This document shows, piece by piece, positions 1 to 8,532 of a DNA stretch of 64,000 nt. The stretch is from CAWHXG01 sp963833235. GTDB lineage: Bacteria; Pseudomonadota; Alphaproteobacteria; Rhodobacterales; Rhodobacteraceae. The translations under genes and the position numbers were made by a program. The stretch spans positions 310,001-374,000 of the forward strand of contig CAWHXG010000002.1 in the NCBI GenBank assembly GCA_963833235.1. Reading direction: 5' to 3'. The notes beneath the pieces are model-generated. The model ran no database searches and was not told where the DNA came from. It worked only from the letters and a program-made list of their open reading frames with translations. Within the stretch, counting starts at the first letter, position 1, and every line of letters starts with the position of its first letter.

Positions 1-1084
1 CAACCACCCCGCCCTCGTGATCGCCGCCGCGGCCGAACCCGTATCCGAGATCCGCCATCGTATCGTGCAGGTCGCGGATGCTCTGGGCGTTCTCCTCGGG
101 ACTATCGGCGAATTCCACGAAAAGCAGCGCCGCGGGCCGGCCGCGAACGAAAGCCTTCAAGGTGGGCTCGTACATCGGGATCGCCCGTGCCAGCCCGATC
201 ATCGTGTCATCCACCAATTCGACCTGCGTCGGCTTCAGGCGAACGAGATGCTGCGCCGCCTCCATCGCCGCGCGGAAGGTCGGGAAGTGGCACACGCCAT
301 GAACGCGGTCCTTGGGCGGAAGTGGCGAAAGCCGGATCTCGATCGCCGTCGAGACGGCCAGCGTCCCCTCCGAGCCGATGACCAGATGCGCTAGGTTGAT
401 CGGCGCCTCCCCCGGCACAAGCGCGTCGATGTTGTAGCCGCCGACCCGGCGCTGCACGTTCGGGAAGCGCTTCGCGATCTCGTCGGCCTCACGGCGACCC
501 AGATCGGTCATTTGCCGCAGCAGTTCCGGCGGCACGCGGTTGCCGCGGCCAGGCCCGAAATCGAACGCGGTGCCATCCGCAAGCAGGCCCGCGACCCCAT
601 GAACGTTGTCGCGGGTCGTGCCGTAGCGCAGCGATCGCGCTCCGCAGGAATTGTTCCCGACCATGCCGCCGATCGTGGCGCGCGAAGCGGTTGATACGTC
701 GACGGGAAACCAAAGCCCGTGCGGTTTCAGCTGCCGGTTCAGCTCGTCGAGGACGATGCCGGGCTCCACCACCGCCCGGCGTCCTCCGACGTCGAGCTCG
801 AGGATGCGGTTCAAGTGCTTCGAGCAGTCGACCACCAAACCGGAATTGATCGTCTGCCCGCATTGCGAGGTGCCGCCGCCCCGCATGGTGACGGTCAGAC
901 CCTCTTCACGAGCGGCATCCAGTGCGCGGGCGATGTCATCGGTAGAGCGCGGCACCGCGACGCCGGACGGGATCATCTGATAATGGGACGCATCGGTGGC
1001 GTAGCGCCCGCGCGCGAACGCATCCAGATGAAGCTCGCCCTCGAACTCGCGGCCCAGCCTCGTCCGCAACCCTTCGCGCAGCAT
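1..1084 (-). CDS. FAD-binding oxidase/dehydrogenase, GlcD/D-lactate dehydrogenase type (C-terminus outside window)
   Basis: About 361 codons are visible from an ATG at 1084, preceded by a GGGAGG ribosome site; the gene runs off the left edge. The N-terminal two thirds match the FAD/FMN-containing dehydrogenase family (PCMH-type FAD domain): a GGGTSQCGQ stretch where the FAD pyrophosphate binds, then GNNSCGARSLRYGTT, characteristic of cytochrome-type D-lactate/2-hydroxyacid dehydrogenases, then a GSEGTLAV motif. Such enzymes oxidise a 2-hydroxy acid (glycolate, D-lactate, D-2-hydroxyglutarate) and pass electrons to the respiratory chain or an Fe-S partner. Long family members carry a C-terminal Fe-S domain, which cannot be checked here. 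It is divergent from the aminotransferase gene and may supply a 2-oxo acid such as glyoxylate to it; substrate is inference. Confidence 0.85.
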   Translation of the reverse strand, partial: MLREGLRTRLGREFEGELHLDAFARGRYATDASHYQMIPSGVAVPRSTDDIARALDAAREEGLTVTMRGGGTSQCGQTINSGLVVDCSKHLNRILELDVGGRRAVVEPGIVLDELNRQLKPHGLWFPVDVSTASRATIGGMVGNNSCGARSLRYGTTRDNVHGVAGLLADGTAFDFGPGRGNRVPPELLRQMTDLGRREADEIAKRFPNVQRRVGGYNIDALVPGEAPINLAHLVIGSEGTLAVSTAIEIRLSPLPPKDRVHGVCHFPTFRAAMEAAQHLVRLKPTQVELVDDTMIGLARAIPMYEPTLKAFVRGRPAALLFVEFADSPEENAQSIRDLHDTMADLGYGFGRGGDHEGGVV

Positions 1085-1126
1085 CCCGGCCCTCCCGCCA
1101 CTCAGACAAATTCCTTGACATGAATT

Positions 1127-1143
1127 ATGAATTCAGAATTCAT
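1127..1143. promoter_or_regulatory. 17-bp palindrome (probable operator) in divergent promoter region
   Basis: ATGAATTC-A-GAATTCAT is an inverted repeat with 8-bp arms around one central base, placed in the short divergent region between the FAD oxidase and the aminotransferase. A TTGACA hexamer (1115-1120) lies immediately to its left and would serve as a -35 box for the rightward operon, putting the palindrome in the -35/-10 spacer and -10 area. This geometry fits a repressor operator controlling both directions. No regulator gene is in view, so the binding protein is unknown. Confidence 0.5.
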
Positions 1144-1166
1144 TCACGTCAACGGAGGTGAGCCGG

Positions 1167-1208
1167 ATGTTCGCGGCGGGCCTCTGGCGAAGGATAGGTC
1201 ATCGGTAG
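1167..1208 (+). CDS. possible 13-codon upstream leader ORF
   Basis: A strong AACGGAGGTGA ribosome site at about 1150-1160 precedes an ATG at 1167 that opens only 13 codons (MFAAGLWRRIGHR) before TAG at 1206-1208. The aminotransferase ATG lies 8 nt further on in another frame, with only a weak ribosome site of its own. The best Shine-Dalgarno in the region therefore drives a minigene. It could couple translation to the downstream start or be accidental. Confidence 0.35.
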   Translation: MFAAGLWRRIGHR

Positions 1209-1216
1209 GTAACGTC

Positions 1217-2404
1217 ATGCAGACTGGGCGCCATTTTCTGCAGATCCCCGGCCCGACGAACGTTCCCGATCGCGTGCTCCGGGCCATGGACTTTCCCACG
1301 ATGGATCATCGCGGCCCGGCGTTTGCCGATGTGGGCCGCCGCGCGCTGGACGGGATGCGCGGGATCTTCGGCACCGAAGGCGAGGTGGTGATCTATCCCG
1401 CCTCCGGAACCGGGGCGTGGGAAGCCGCGCTGGTCAACACCCTCTCGCCCGGCGACACGGTGCTGATGTACGAGACCGGCCATTTCGCCATGCTATGGAA
1501 GTCGATGGCGGCGCGTCTGGGCCTGAACCCCATCTTCATCGAGGGCGACTGGCGCTCCGGCGCCGATGCGGAGGCCATCGAAGCAAGGCTGACGGAAGAC
1601 CGGAGCGGCGAGATCAAGGCAGTCTGTGTCGTCCACAACGAGACATCCACTGGCTCGGTCACCGACGTCTCCGCCGTCCGCAAGGCCATCGACGCCGCCG
1701 GTCATGGCGCGCTCCTGATGGTTGATACCATCTCGTCGCTGGCATCCCTCGAATATCGGCACGACGAGTGGGGCGTCGACGTGACGGTGGGCGGCTCGCA
1801 AAAGGGCTTGATGATGCCCCCGGGGCTTTCCTTCAACGCCGTCAGTGCCAAGGCGGTGAAGGCTTCGGAAACGGCCGGGATGCAGCGATCCTACTGGGCG
1901 TGGGACGAGATGCGCGGGCCGAACGCCAGGGGATACTTCCCCTATACGCCGGCCACGAACCTGCTCTACGGACTGATCGAGGCCATCGTCATGCTGAACG
2001 AGGAGGGGCTAGAGAACGTCTTCGCCCGCCATGCCCGGCACGGAGCCGCCACTCGCGCCGCCGTCGAGGCCTGGGGGCTTGAGGTGCTCTGCGCCAGGCC
2101 GCAGAACCGTTCCGGCGTGCTCACCGCCGTGCTGATGCCGGAAGGCCATTCAGCCGATGCGTTCCGCGCCGTGACCCTCGAGAACTACAACATGTCGCTG
2201 GGCAACGGCCTGTCGAAGGTGGCCGACCGGGTCTTTCGCATCGGGCATCTGGGCGATTTCAACGACCTGATGCTCTGCGGCACGCTGAGCGGGGTCGAGA
2301 TGGGCCTGCACGATGCCGGGGTGCCCCATGCACGGGGCGGCGTGCAGGCGGCGATGGACTTGCTGGCCGGCAACGGTCAGGCTCTGGACAGGGCGGCGGA
2401 GTGA
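1217..2404 (+). CDS. class V aminotransferase, serine/aspartate--glyoxylate aminotransferase type
   Basis: The 395-residue product begins MQTGRHFLQIPGPTNVP, the standard N-terminus of the serine-glyoxylate/alanine-glyoxylate aminotransferase family, which is why the ATG at 1217 is preferred over an in-frame ATG at 1127 that would lie in the operator. The PLP lysine is K196 in GGSQKG, and PGPTN, YPASGTGAWE and VDTISSLAS are typical cofactor-pocket segments. The family transfers the amino group of serine or aspartate to glyoxylate, yielding glycine; members include SgaA of serine-cycle methylotrophs and BhcA of the beta-hydroxyaspartate cycle, which sequence reading alone cannot separate. It leads an operon with a TRAP transporter and two CoA-ester enzymes, so it probably handles an amino or 2-oxo acid made from the imported substrate. 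Confidence 0.85.
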   Translation: MQTGRHFLQIPGPTNVPDRVLRAMDFPTMDHRGPAFADVGRRALDGMRGIFGTEGEVVIYPASGTGAWEAALVNTLSPGDTVLMYETGHFAMLWKSMAARLGLNPIFIEGDWRSGADAEAIEARLTEDRSGEIKAVCVVHNETSTGSVTDVSAVRKAIDAAGHGALLMVDTISSLASLEYRHDEWGVDVTVGGSQKGLMMPPGLSFNAVSAKAVKASETAGMQRSYWAWDEMRGPNARGYFPYTPATNLLYGLIEAIVMLNEEGLENVFARHARHGAATRAAVEAWGLEVLCARPQNRSGVLTAVLMPEGHSADAFRAVTLENYNMSLGNGLSKVADRVFRIGHLGDFNDLMLCGTLSGVEMGLHDAGVPHARGGVQAAMDLLAGNGQALDRAAE

Positions 2405-2541
2405 TCCCCACGGCGCGACGCCGACGCGAGCACCGGAGGGCAACATTCCGGGCACGCACGATCGATAGACGACCGGCCCGCGCACGCGCCCATGGAAAAG
2501 CGGGCGGGCCGGGCGACAGACACATCAGGGAGGATATGCGA

Positions 2542-3516
2542 ATGAAGACTTTTCTTACGGCTGCGGCGATCTCGGCGCTCGTGGCGGGGCCCGCCCTCGC
2601 GGCGGACACCACCTTGCGTTTCGGCCATGTCGGGGCGCCCGGGTCCCTCTTCGAGGCCAGCGTCGAGAACTTCGCGGAATGCGTGAATGCTGCTGCCGGC
2701 GACACCGTCGAGATGCAGACCTTCGGGTCTTCGCAGCTTGGCAGCGACCAGGAGCTTCTGCAGAAGCTGAAGCTGGGCCAGGTCGCGTTCGCGCTGCCCT
2801 CTTCGGTGATGTCGTCGGTCGACGAGAGCTTCGGCATCTTCGAGATGCCCTACATCATCAAGGACCGCGACCACATGCGCCGCGTCCAGGCAGAGATGAT
2901 GGACGTGTTCCAGACCGCCGCCAACGACAACGGCTATCACATCGTGGGCCTGGCCGAGAACGGCTTTCGCCACATCACCAACAATGTCCGCCCGATCAAC
3001 GTGCCGGCGGACCTCGAGGGCGTCAAGCTGCGCACGCCGAACGGCACGTGGCGCGTGAAGATGTTCCAGGAGTACGGCGCAAACCCCACGCCCATGTCGT
3101 TCTCGGACGTGTTCACCGCGTTGCAGACAGGCGTGATCGACGGGCAGGAGAACCCCTACGCCCAAATCGCCTCGGCCAAGTTCCAGGAGGTGCAGAAGTA
3201 CCTTTCGATCACCGGGCACGTCTACACGCCCGCCTACATCCTCACCTCGCAGCGGCAATGGGAGGGCTGGCCCGAAGATGTGAAGGCCACGCTCTCGGAC
3301 TGTGCCGTCTCGACGCAGGATTTCACCTACGAGAAGGCCGCGGAACTCGAGGTGGAGCTGCTCGACGTCATCAAGGAAGCCGGGGTGGAGGTCAACGAGG
3401 CCGACAAGGACGCCTTCATCGAAGCCTCCAAGCCGATCTACGATGCCTTCGGCGCCGAGGTCGAGGGCGGCGCGGAGATGACCGAGAAGGTTCTGGGCCT
3501 CGGCTCCTCCAGCTAA
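2542..3516 (+). CDS. TRAP transporter substrate-binding protein, DctP family
   Basis: The 324-residue protein has a signal peptide (MKTFLTAAAISALVAGPALA, cut before ADTTLRFGHV) and the DctP fold. FADLEGVKLRTP-like text (PADLEGVKLRTPNG) and the family core segment around DVFTALQTGVIDGQENP are present; the conserved Arg in KLRTP salt-bridges a carboxylate in this family, so the ligand is probably an organic acid. AGGGAGG at 2527-2533 sits at normal distance from the ATG at 2542; a second ATG at 2536 is too close. It acts in the periplasm, delivering ligand to the DctQ/DctM pair encoded immediately downstream. Confidence 0.92.
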   Translation: MKTFLTAAAISALVAGPALAADTTLRFGHVGAPGSLFEASVENFAECVNAAAGDTVEMQTFGSSQLGSDQELLQKLKLGQVAFALPSSVMSSVDESFGIFEMPYIIKDRDHMRRVQAEMMDVFQTAANDNGYHIVGLAENGFRHITNNVRPINVPADLEGVKLRTPNGTWRVKMFQEYGANPTPMSFSDVFTALQTGVIDGQENPYAQIASAKFQEVQKYLSITGHVYTPAYILTSQRQWEGWPEDVKATLSDCAVSTQDFTYEKAAELEVELLDVIKEAGVEVNEADKDAFIEASKPIYDAFGAEVEGGAEMTEKVLGLGSSS

Positions 3517-3673
3517 TGCCTTCGTGCCCGGCCGACCTTCACCAGGCCGGGCACATCCACCTTTCGCCGCCATATCCATTGCATCGGCGCCACGCCCCGA
3601 TAGCGCCGCCGACCGCGCCGCTTCAGCGGCAGGCGCGGCCAGGAAACGCAACCCCAATGCCCTCAGTCGTCAT

Positions 3674-4225
3674 ATGCCGATGATCTCCGCCACCGTCCGC
3701 TTCCTCGACGTCGTCCTCGAGGCGTTCACGGTGTTCCTCATGGTGCTTCTCACCGCCGTTGTGCTGATCGCCGTGCTGGCCCGCCTCGCCGGCGAGAGCT
3801 TCTCCTGGTACGACGAGGTGGCGGCGATCATCCTGGCGTGGATCACCTACTATGGCTCCGCCCTGGCCGCGCTGAAGCGCCGGCACATCGGGTTCGACAG
3901 CGTCCTGCTCGCCCTGCCCGGTACCACGCGCGCCATCGGCCTGATCGTCGGCGAGGCGATCGTGCTCATCTTCTTCGTGCTGATGGCCTGGGCAGGATTC
4001 GTAGTGCTTGACGTGCTGCAGGGCAGTTATCTGGTGTCGCTCACCTGGGTGCCGGTGCAGTTCACGCAATCCGTCATCCCCATCGGCGCGCTCCTTTTCA
4101 TTCTCTGCCAGCTCCTGAGCCTGCCCGACTATTGGTCCAAGACCATGGTAGGCATCTCGCTGGAACATGCCGAGATCGAAGAAGAGGTGGAGGTCGAGAT
4201 GGCCAAGACCGGGGGGGCGCGCTGA
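3674..4225 (+). CDS. TRAP transporter small membrane subunit, DctQ family
   Basis: Starting at ATG 3674 (MPMISATVRFLDVVLEAF) this 183-residue protein has four predicted membrane segments (about residues 10-35, 48-66, 88-110 and 125-148) and the family SFSWYDEVAAIILAW sequence, where the conserved W-x-E/D-E is found in TRAP small subunits. It pairs with DctM to form the Na+-dependent secondary transporter. The gene lies 157 bp after dctP, and its TGA overlaps the dctM ATG (TGATG), so the two are translationally coupled. Sequence upstream of 3674 stays open but lacks a ribosome site and a plausible membrane-protein N-terminus. Confidence 0.9.
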   Translation: MPMISATVRFLDVVLEAFTVFLMVLLTAVVLIAVLARLAGESFSWYDEVAAIILAWITYYGSALAALKRRHIGFDSVLLALPGTTRAIGLIVGEAIVLIFFVLMAWAGFVVLDVLQGSYLVSLTWVPVQFTQSVIPIGALLFILCQLLSLPDYWSKTMVGISLEHAEIEEEVEVEMAKTGGAR

Positions 4226-5505
4226 TGCTTATGCTCGGGATCTTCCTCGCGCTCGTGGCGATGATCTGCCTGAACGTGCCCATCGCCATCGGCCTGGCAA
4301 TGGCCGCGGTTCTGGGCCTGCTGGTCACCGAGGGCGCCGGCAGCCTCGTGAACATCGCGCTCGATATGTATAGTGGGTCCACGAAGTTCTCGCTGATCGC
4401 CATCCCAATGTTCGTGCTGGCCGGCGCCATCATGAATGCGGGCGGCATCACCGACCGGCTCATCAACTTCGTGGGCGCGCTGATCGGTTTCGTCCGGGGC
4501 GGGCTGGCGATGGTCAATATCGGCGTGTCGCTCTTCTTCGCCGAGATCTCGGGCTCGGCGGTCGCCGATGTCGCGGCGATGGGCTCCATCCTGATCCCGC
4601 AGATGAAGAAGCGCGGCTACAGCAAGGAACTGTCAGCGGCCGTCACCTCCTCGTCCGCGTCCCTCGCCATCATCATCCCGCCGTCGATCCCGATGATCCT
4701 CTATGCCGCCTCCGCCAACACGTCGGTCGAGCAGCTTTTCGTCGCGGGCGTCGTGCCGGGGCTGCTGGGGGCCGCGGGGCTCATGGGCGTCGCCTACATC
4801 TTCGCGCGCCGCTACAACCTGCCGACCGAAGAGGCGTTCAACATGCCGCGGGTGCGCGAGACGTTCGTCGATGCGCTGCCGGCCTTCGCCCTGCCCGTCA
4901 TCATCCTCGGCGGCATCTTCGGCGGCTTCGTCACCGCCACCGAAGCCGCCGGCCTCGCGGTGATCGCGGCGCTCGTCGTCTCGGCCTGGTACCGCAACCT
5001 CGACCTCAAGCACCTGCGCCGCGCCATGCTCGACGGCGGCATCCAGACGGCGGTGGTCATGCTGCTCGTCGCGGCTTCGGTTCTGATGGGCGGCTTCCTG
5101 ACCCGCGCCCAGATCCCACAGGAACTGGCACAGGCGATCCTCGACTTCACCACCCAGCAATGGCTGATCCTGCTGATCCTCAACGTCTTCTTCCTGATCA
5201 TCGGCTTCTTCCTGCATTCGGCCGCCGCGATTATCCTGGTGGTGCCCATCGTCATCCCGCTGATCAACGCCGCCGGCATCGACCCCGTGCATTTCGGCCT
5301 CGTGGTCACGCTCAACCTCGCCATCGGCCAGCAGACGCCGCCCGTGGCATCGGTGCTCATCACCGCCTGCGCGGTGGCGCGCGCCAACATCTGGGAAGTG
5401 TCGAAGGTCAACATCTGGTTCGTGCTGGTGCTGCTGGCGGTCCTGCTGCTCTGCACCTATGTGCCCGCCGTGCCGCTCTTCCTCGTGGAGTATTTCTACA
5501 GGTGA
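4225..5505 (+). CDS. TRAP transporter large permease subunit, DctM family
   Basis: A 426-residue hydrophobic protein of exactly usual DctM length, with about 12 membrane segments. It shows the family signatures AEISGSAVADVAAMGSILIP, SSASLAIIIPPSIPMILYA and TPPVASVLITAC. The ATG at 4225 overlaps the dctQ stop. This subunit forms the Na+/substrate pathway in the inner membrane. The GTG of the following enoyl-CoA hydratase overlaps the last codons (GTGA), so transporter and catabolic enzymes are one transcription unit. Substrate is a carboxylate by family rule; which one is not readable. Confidence 0.93.
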   Translation: MLMLGIFLALVAMICLNVPIAIGLAMAAVLGLLVTEGAGSLVNIALDMYSGSTKFSLIAIPMFVLAGAIMNAGGITDRLINFVGALIGFVRGGLAMVNIGVSLFFAEISGSAVADVAAMGSILIPQMKKRGYSKELSAAVTSSSASLAIIIPPSIPMILYAASANTSVEQLFVAGVVPGLLGAAGLMGVAYIFARRYNLPTEEAFNMPRVRETFVDALPAFALPVIILGGIFGGFVTATEAAGLAVIAALVVSAWYRNLDLKHLRRAMLDGGIQTAVVMLLVAASVLMGGFLTRAQIPQELAQAILDFTTQQWLILLILNVFFLIIGFFLHSAAAIILVVPIVIPLINAAGIDPVHFGLVVTLNLAIGQQTPPVASVLITACAVARANIWEVSKVNIWFVLVLLAVLLLCTYVPAVPLFLVEYFYR

Positions 5506-6284
5506 CGGCCGGGGACGAACTGCTCACGGAGGTGCGCGGCGGCACGCTCTGGATCGCCTTCAACCGCCCGAAGGCACGCAACGCCTTGACCTTCGCGATG
5601 TACGAGGGGCTTGCCGAAGCCTGCCGTGCGGTTCCCACGGACGGATCCGTCAAGGCCATCGTGATCCACGGCGCAGGGCACAAGGCCTTCGCCGCCGGGA
5701 CCGACATGACCCAGTTCCGCAGCTTCGAGACTGGGCAAGATGCTCTGGACTACGAGGCAAGGATCGCCACCGTTCTGGAAACGGTGGAAACCTGCCCCTT
5801 GCCCATAATCGCCGCGCTCAACGGCGCCTGCACCGGCGGTGGTGCCGCCATCGCGGCGGCATGCGATCTGCGCATCGCCGCCGGGAGCCTCAGGTTCGGC
5901 TTTCCCATCGCCCGTACCCTCGGCAATTGCCTGTCGGCGGGAAACCTCGAACGTCTGTCGTCCCTGATGGGCGCCGGCCGGGTGAAGGAGATGATCTTCA
6001 CCGCCCGCCTGCTCGACGCGGCGGAGGCACAGGCCGTCGGCCTTGTGTCCGAAATCCTGCCGGACGAGGCGTCCCTGATGGTCCGTGCCGAGGCGCTCGC
6101 GGGGCATCTGGCCGAGATGGCGCCACTGACCCTCCAGGCCACCAAGGAGGCGCTTCGCCGCAATCGCACCGCGGCCTCTGTCGAGGACGCCGACCTGATC
6201 GAGCTGACCTATATGTCGGGCGACTTCCGCGAGGGGATGGAGGCGTTCCTGGCCAAGCGCGCCCCGGACTGGACGGGACGGTGA
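5502..6284 (+). CDS. enoyl-CoA hydratase/isomerase family protein
   Basis: GTG start at 5502, in a GTGA overlap with dctM; 260 residues, the usual crotonase length. The oxyanion-hole segments AAGTDMTQF (about residues 66-74) and ALNGACTGGGAAIAAACD are clear. One of the two hydratase glutamates is at a different residue (RFGFPIARTLGNCLSAG rather than FGxPE), so it may be an isomerase, hydrolase or lyase rather than a classical hydratase. Following a TRAP importer and preceding a CoA-transferase, it probably acts on the CoA ester of the imported acid. Cytoplasmic. Confidence 0.85.
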   Translation: MTAGDELLTEVRGGTLWIAFNRPKARNALTFAMYEGLAEACRAVPTDGSVKAIVIHGAGHKAFAAGTDMTQFRSFETGQDALDYEARIATVLETVETCPLPIIAALNGACTGGGAAIAAACDLRIAAGSLRFGFPIARTLGNCLSAGNLERLSSLMGAGRVKEMIFTARLLDAAEAQAVGLVSEILPDEASLMVRAEALAGHLAEMAPLTLQATKEALRRNRTAASVEDADLIELTYMSGDFREGMEAFLAKRAPDWTGR

Positions 6285-7465
6285 CCGCCCCGCGGCAAGG
6301 CCCGCTCACGGGCATGCGGGTGATCGAGCTGGCACATATCATGGCCGGGCCGGTTTGCGGGATGATGCTGGCCGACATGGGGGCCGACGTCATCAAGGTC
6401 GAGAAGCCCGACGGCGATGACAGCCGTCGCTTCCTGCCGCCCGACATCGAGGGCGAATCCGCCGCCTACATGATGATGAACCGCAACAAGCGCGGGCTGG
6501 CGCTCGACCTCAAGAGGCCCGAAGCGGCGGCTGTCCTGCGCCGCCTGCTGGCGGACGCCGACGTGGTGATCGAGAACTACCGCATGGGCACGATGGAACG
6601 CCTCGGCCTCGGCTACGAGGCCCTGCGCGCCGCCAATCCCCGGCTGATCTACTGCGAGATCTCCGGCTTCGGGCGCACGGGGCCCTACGCCCATCGCGGC
6701 GGGTTCGACCTGATCGCGCAGGGCATGTCGGGGCTGATGTCGATCACCGGCGAAGGCCCGGGCCGCCCGCCGGTGAAGCCCGGCGCGCCGATCTCCGACA
6801 TCACCGCCGGCATCCTCGCCGCGATGGGGTGCTGCGCGGCCTTTGCGAATGCGAAGGAAACCGGAGAGGGCCAGAAGGTCGACACGTCGCTCTTCGAGGC
6901 CGGGATCACCCTGACCTACTGGCAATCCGCCATCGCCTTCGCCACCGGCACGTCGCCCGGCCCGCTTGGCTCTGCGCATCCGCTCAACGCGCCCTACCAG
7001 GCCTTCCGCACCAGCGACGGCTGGGTCAACATCGGCGCCGCCAACCAGAAGAACTGGCTGCGGCTGCTCGAGGTCATCGAGGCGCCGGAGCTCGGCGAAG
7101 ACCCCCGTTTCGCCAGCAATCGCGACCGGATGGACAATCTGGGTGCCCTGGTTCCCCTTCTGGAAAATCGCCTGAGCCGCCGCGGGACCGAGGATTGGCT
7201 GGCGCGCATGGAGGCCGCCGGGCTGCCGGCCGGCCCCGTGCTCGACGTCGCGCAGATGCATGCCGATCCCCAGGCCCTGGCCCGCGACATGATCGTGGAG
7301 ACGGACCATCCCCGCGCCGGCAAGGTCAAGGCGATCGGCCTGCCAGTGAAGTTCGGCAGGACGCCGGGCGCGGTCGTGCGCCCCGCCCCGATGTTGGGCC
7401 AGCACGGGGCGGAGATCCTGCGCGAATACGGCTACACCGAAAGCGAGATCGCAGCGCTGCTGTGA
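6281..7465 (+). CDS. CaiB/BaiF family CoA-transferase
   Basis: A 394-residue class III CoA-transferase starting at a GTG that overlaps the hydratase stop (GTGA). Family motifs are LAHIMAGPVCGMMLADMGADVIKVEKP near the N-terminus, NRNKRGLALDLK, and GGFDLIAQGMSGL, in which the Asp is the residue that forms the aspartyl-CoA anhydride intermediate. The enzyme moves CoA from a donor such as succinyl-CoA or acetyl-CoA to a free acid. As last gene of the operon it should activate the imported carboxylate before the crotonase acts. A second CaiB homologue lies at 36962-38095. Confidence 0.9.
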   Translation: MTAPRQGPLTGMRVIELAHIMAGPVCGMMLADMGADVIKVEKPDGDDSRRFLPPDIEGESAAYMMMNRNKRGLALDLKRPEAAAVLRRLLADADVVIENYRMGTMERLGLGYEALRAANPRLIYCEISGFGRTGPYAHRGGFDLIAQGMSGLMSITGEGPGRPPVKPGAPISDITAGILAAMGCCAAFANAKETGEGQKVDTSLFEAGITLTYWQSAIAFATGTSPGPLGSAHPLNAPYQAFRTSDGWVNIGAANQKNWLRLLEVIEAPELGEDPRFASNRDRMDNLGALVPLLENRLSRRGTEDWLARMEAAGLPAGPVLDVAQMHADPQALARDMIVETDHPRAGKVKAIGLPVKFGRTPGAVVRPAPMLGQHGAEILREYGYTESEIAALL

Positions 7466-7817
7466 CGAACGGGTCCGATGCGTTTCCTGCAGTTCCCACG
7501 GAAGACGACACCCTCGAACCACGGGATCGGACACCGAGAGGTCGATGCTGACATCCTGCCACGAGCCGTCGGCTTGGGTGTTTTCAGGAACCTCCACGTG
7601 CGGGCACGCGGGTGCCGGTCGGATCAGTCGCGCGACGTCGGGCCACGGCGCGGCATATGCTTGCCGAAACGTCGCTCGCGGCTACGGCACAGAGACCGTG
7701 AAGGGCCCTCTGCCGGCCTGCGCACAGGGACAGACCGCGATGCAGACACCGCATCCCGCGTTCTGCGGATTCAGGGCATCGCCGGCTTGGCGAAGCGTTC
7801 AACGTCGATATGTGAGA
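7466..7817. other. intergenic stretch without a supported gene
   Basis: Between the CoA-transferase and the tRNA gene. Open frames on both strands overlap one another and resemble no family I know. No convincing hairpin terminator with a T-run is visible. Confidence 0.5.
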
Positions 7818-7894
<77 letters not shown>

Positions 7895-7944
7895 GGACCG
7901 AGGCGGTGTTTGCGCGCGGGCGCGGGGCTTGTCAAGATTGCCGG

Positions 7945-8532
7945 ATGATGAATCCACTGCCCGACCCCGCCCCGCATGTCTTCGGCTATGGCTCGCTCGT
8001 GAACGCGCGCACCCTGGCCGGCGGAACGGCCCGACCGGCCATTCTGGACGGATGGCGCCGGGCATGGTGCCTGACCAGCCTGCGGCCCCACAGCTTCCTC
8101 ACCGTGCAAAGGTGCCCCGGCGCGCGCGTGGAGGGCGTCGTGGCACCCGTGCTGCTGGGGGATTGGCCGGCGCTCGATCTGCGCGAAGCCGCCTATGGCC
8201 GGCACCCCGTAATGCCCCATGGCGATGCCGCGATGCACGGCGACGTTCAGGTCTACGCCGTCCGCCCCGATCTGTCGCAGGGCGCCGAGGGGCGGGGCGG
8301 CATCCTTCTGTCGTATCTCGACGTGGTCGTGCAGGGCTACGCACAGGTGTTCGGCGCCGCTGGCGTGGCGCGGTTCTTCGCGGAGACCGACCGGTGGGAC
8401 CAGCCCATCCTCAACGACCGCGCGGCGCCGCGCTACGTGCGGCACCAGCGCCTGAGCCCGGGCGAGACCGCGCTCGTCGACCGGCACCTGGCCGCGCTAT
8501 CGGCGGTTGTGGAAGAGCTGGAAGAGCCGTGA
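7945..8532 (+). CDS. gamma-glutamylcyclotransferase-like (GGCT/AIG2 fold) protein
   Basis: 195 residues from the ATG at 7945 (MMNPLPDPAPHVFGYGSL). The FGYGSLV motif at the N-terminus is the substrate-binding loop shared by GGCT, ChaC and AIG2-like proteins; WRRAWCLTS is also typical. The family releases 5-oxoproline from gamma-glutamyl compounds, but many bacterial members have unassigned substrates. The catalytic Glu expected mid-protein is not certain by eye. Its last 36 bp overlap the convergent MATE gene. Cytoplasmic. Confidence 0.75.
   Translation: MMNPLPDPAPHVFGYGSLVNARTLAGGTARPAILDGWRRAWCLTSLRPHSFLTVQRCPGARVEGVVAPVLLGDWPALDLREAAYGRHPVMPHGDAAMHGDVQVYAVRPDLSQGAEGRGGILLSYLDVVVQGYAQVFGAAGVARFFAETDRWDQPILNDRAAPRYVRHQRLSPGETALVDRHLAALSAVVEELEEP

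Noticed and set aside
1127..1216. Upstream ATG at 1127 as start of the aminotransferase
   Set aside because: It would lie inside the palindromic operator and adds 30 residues unknown in the family.
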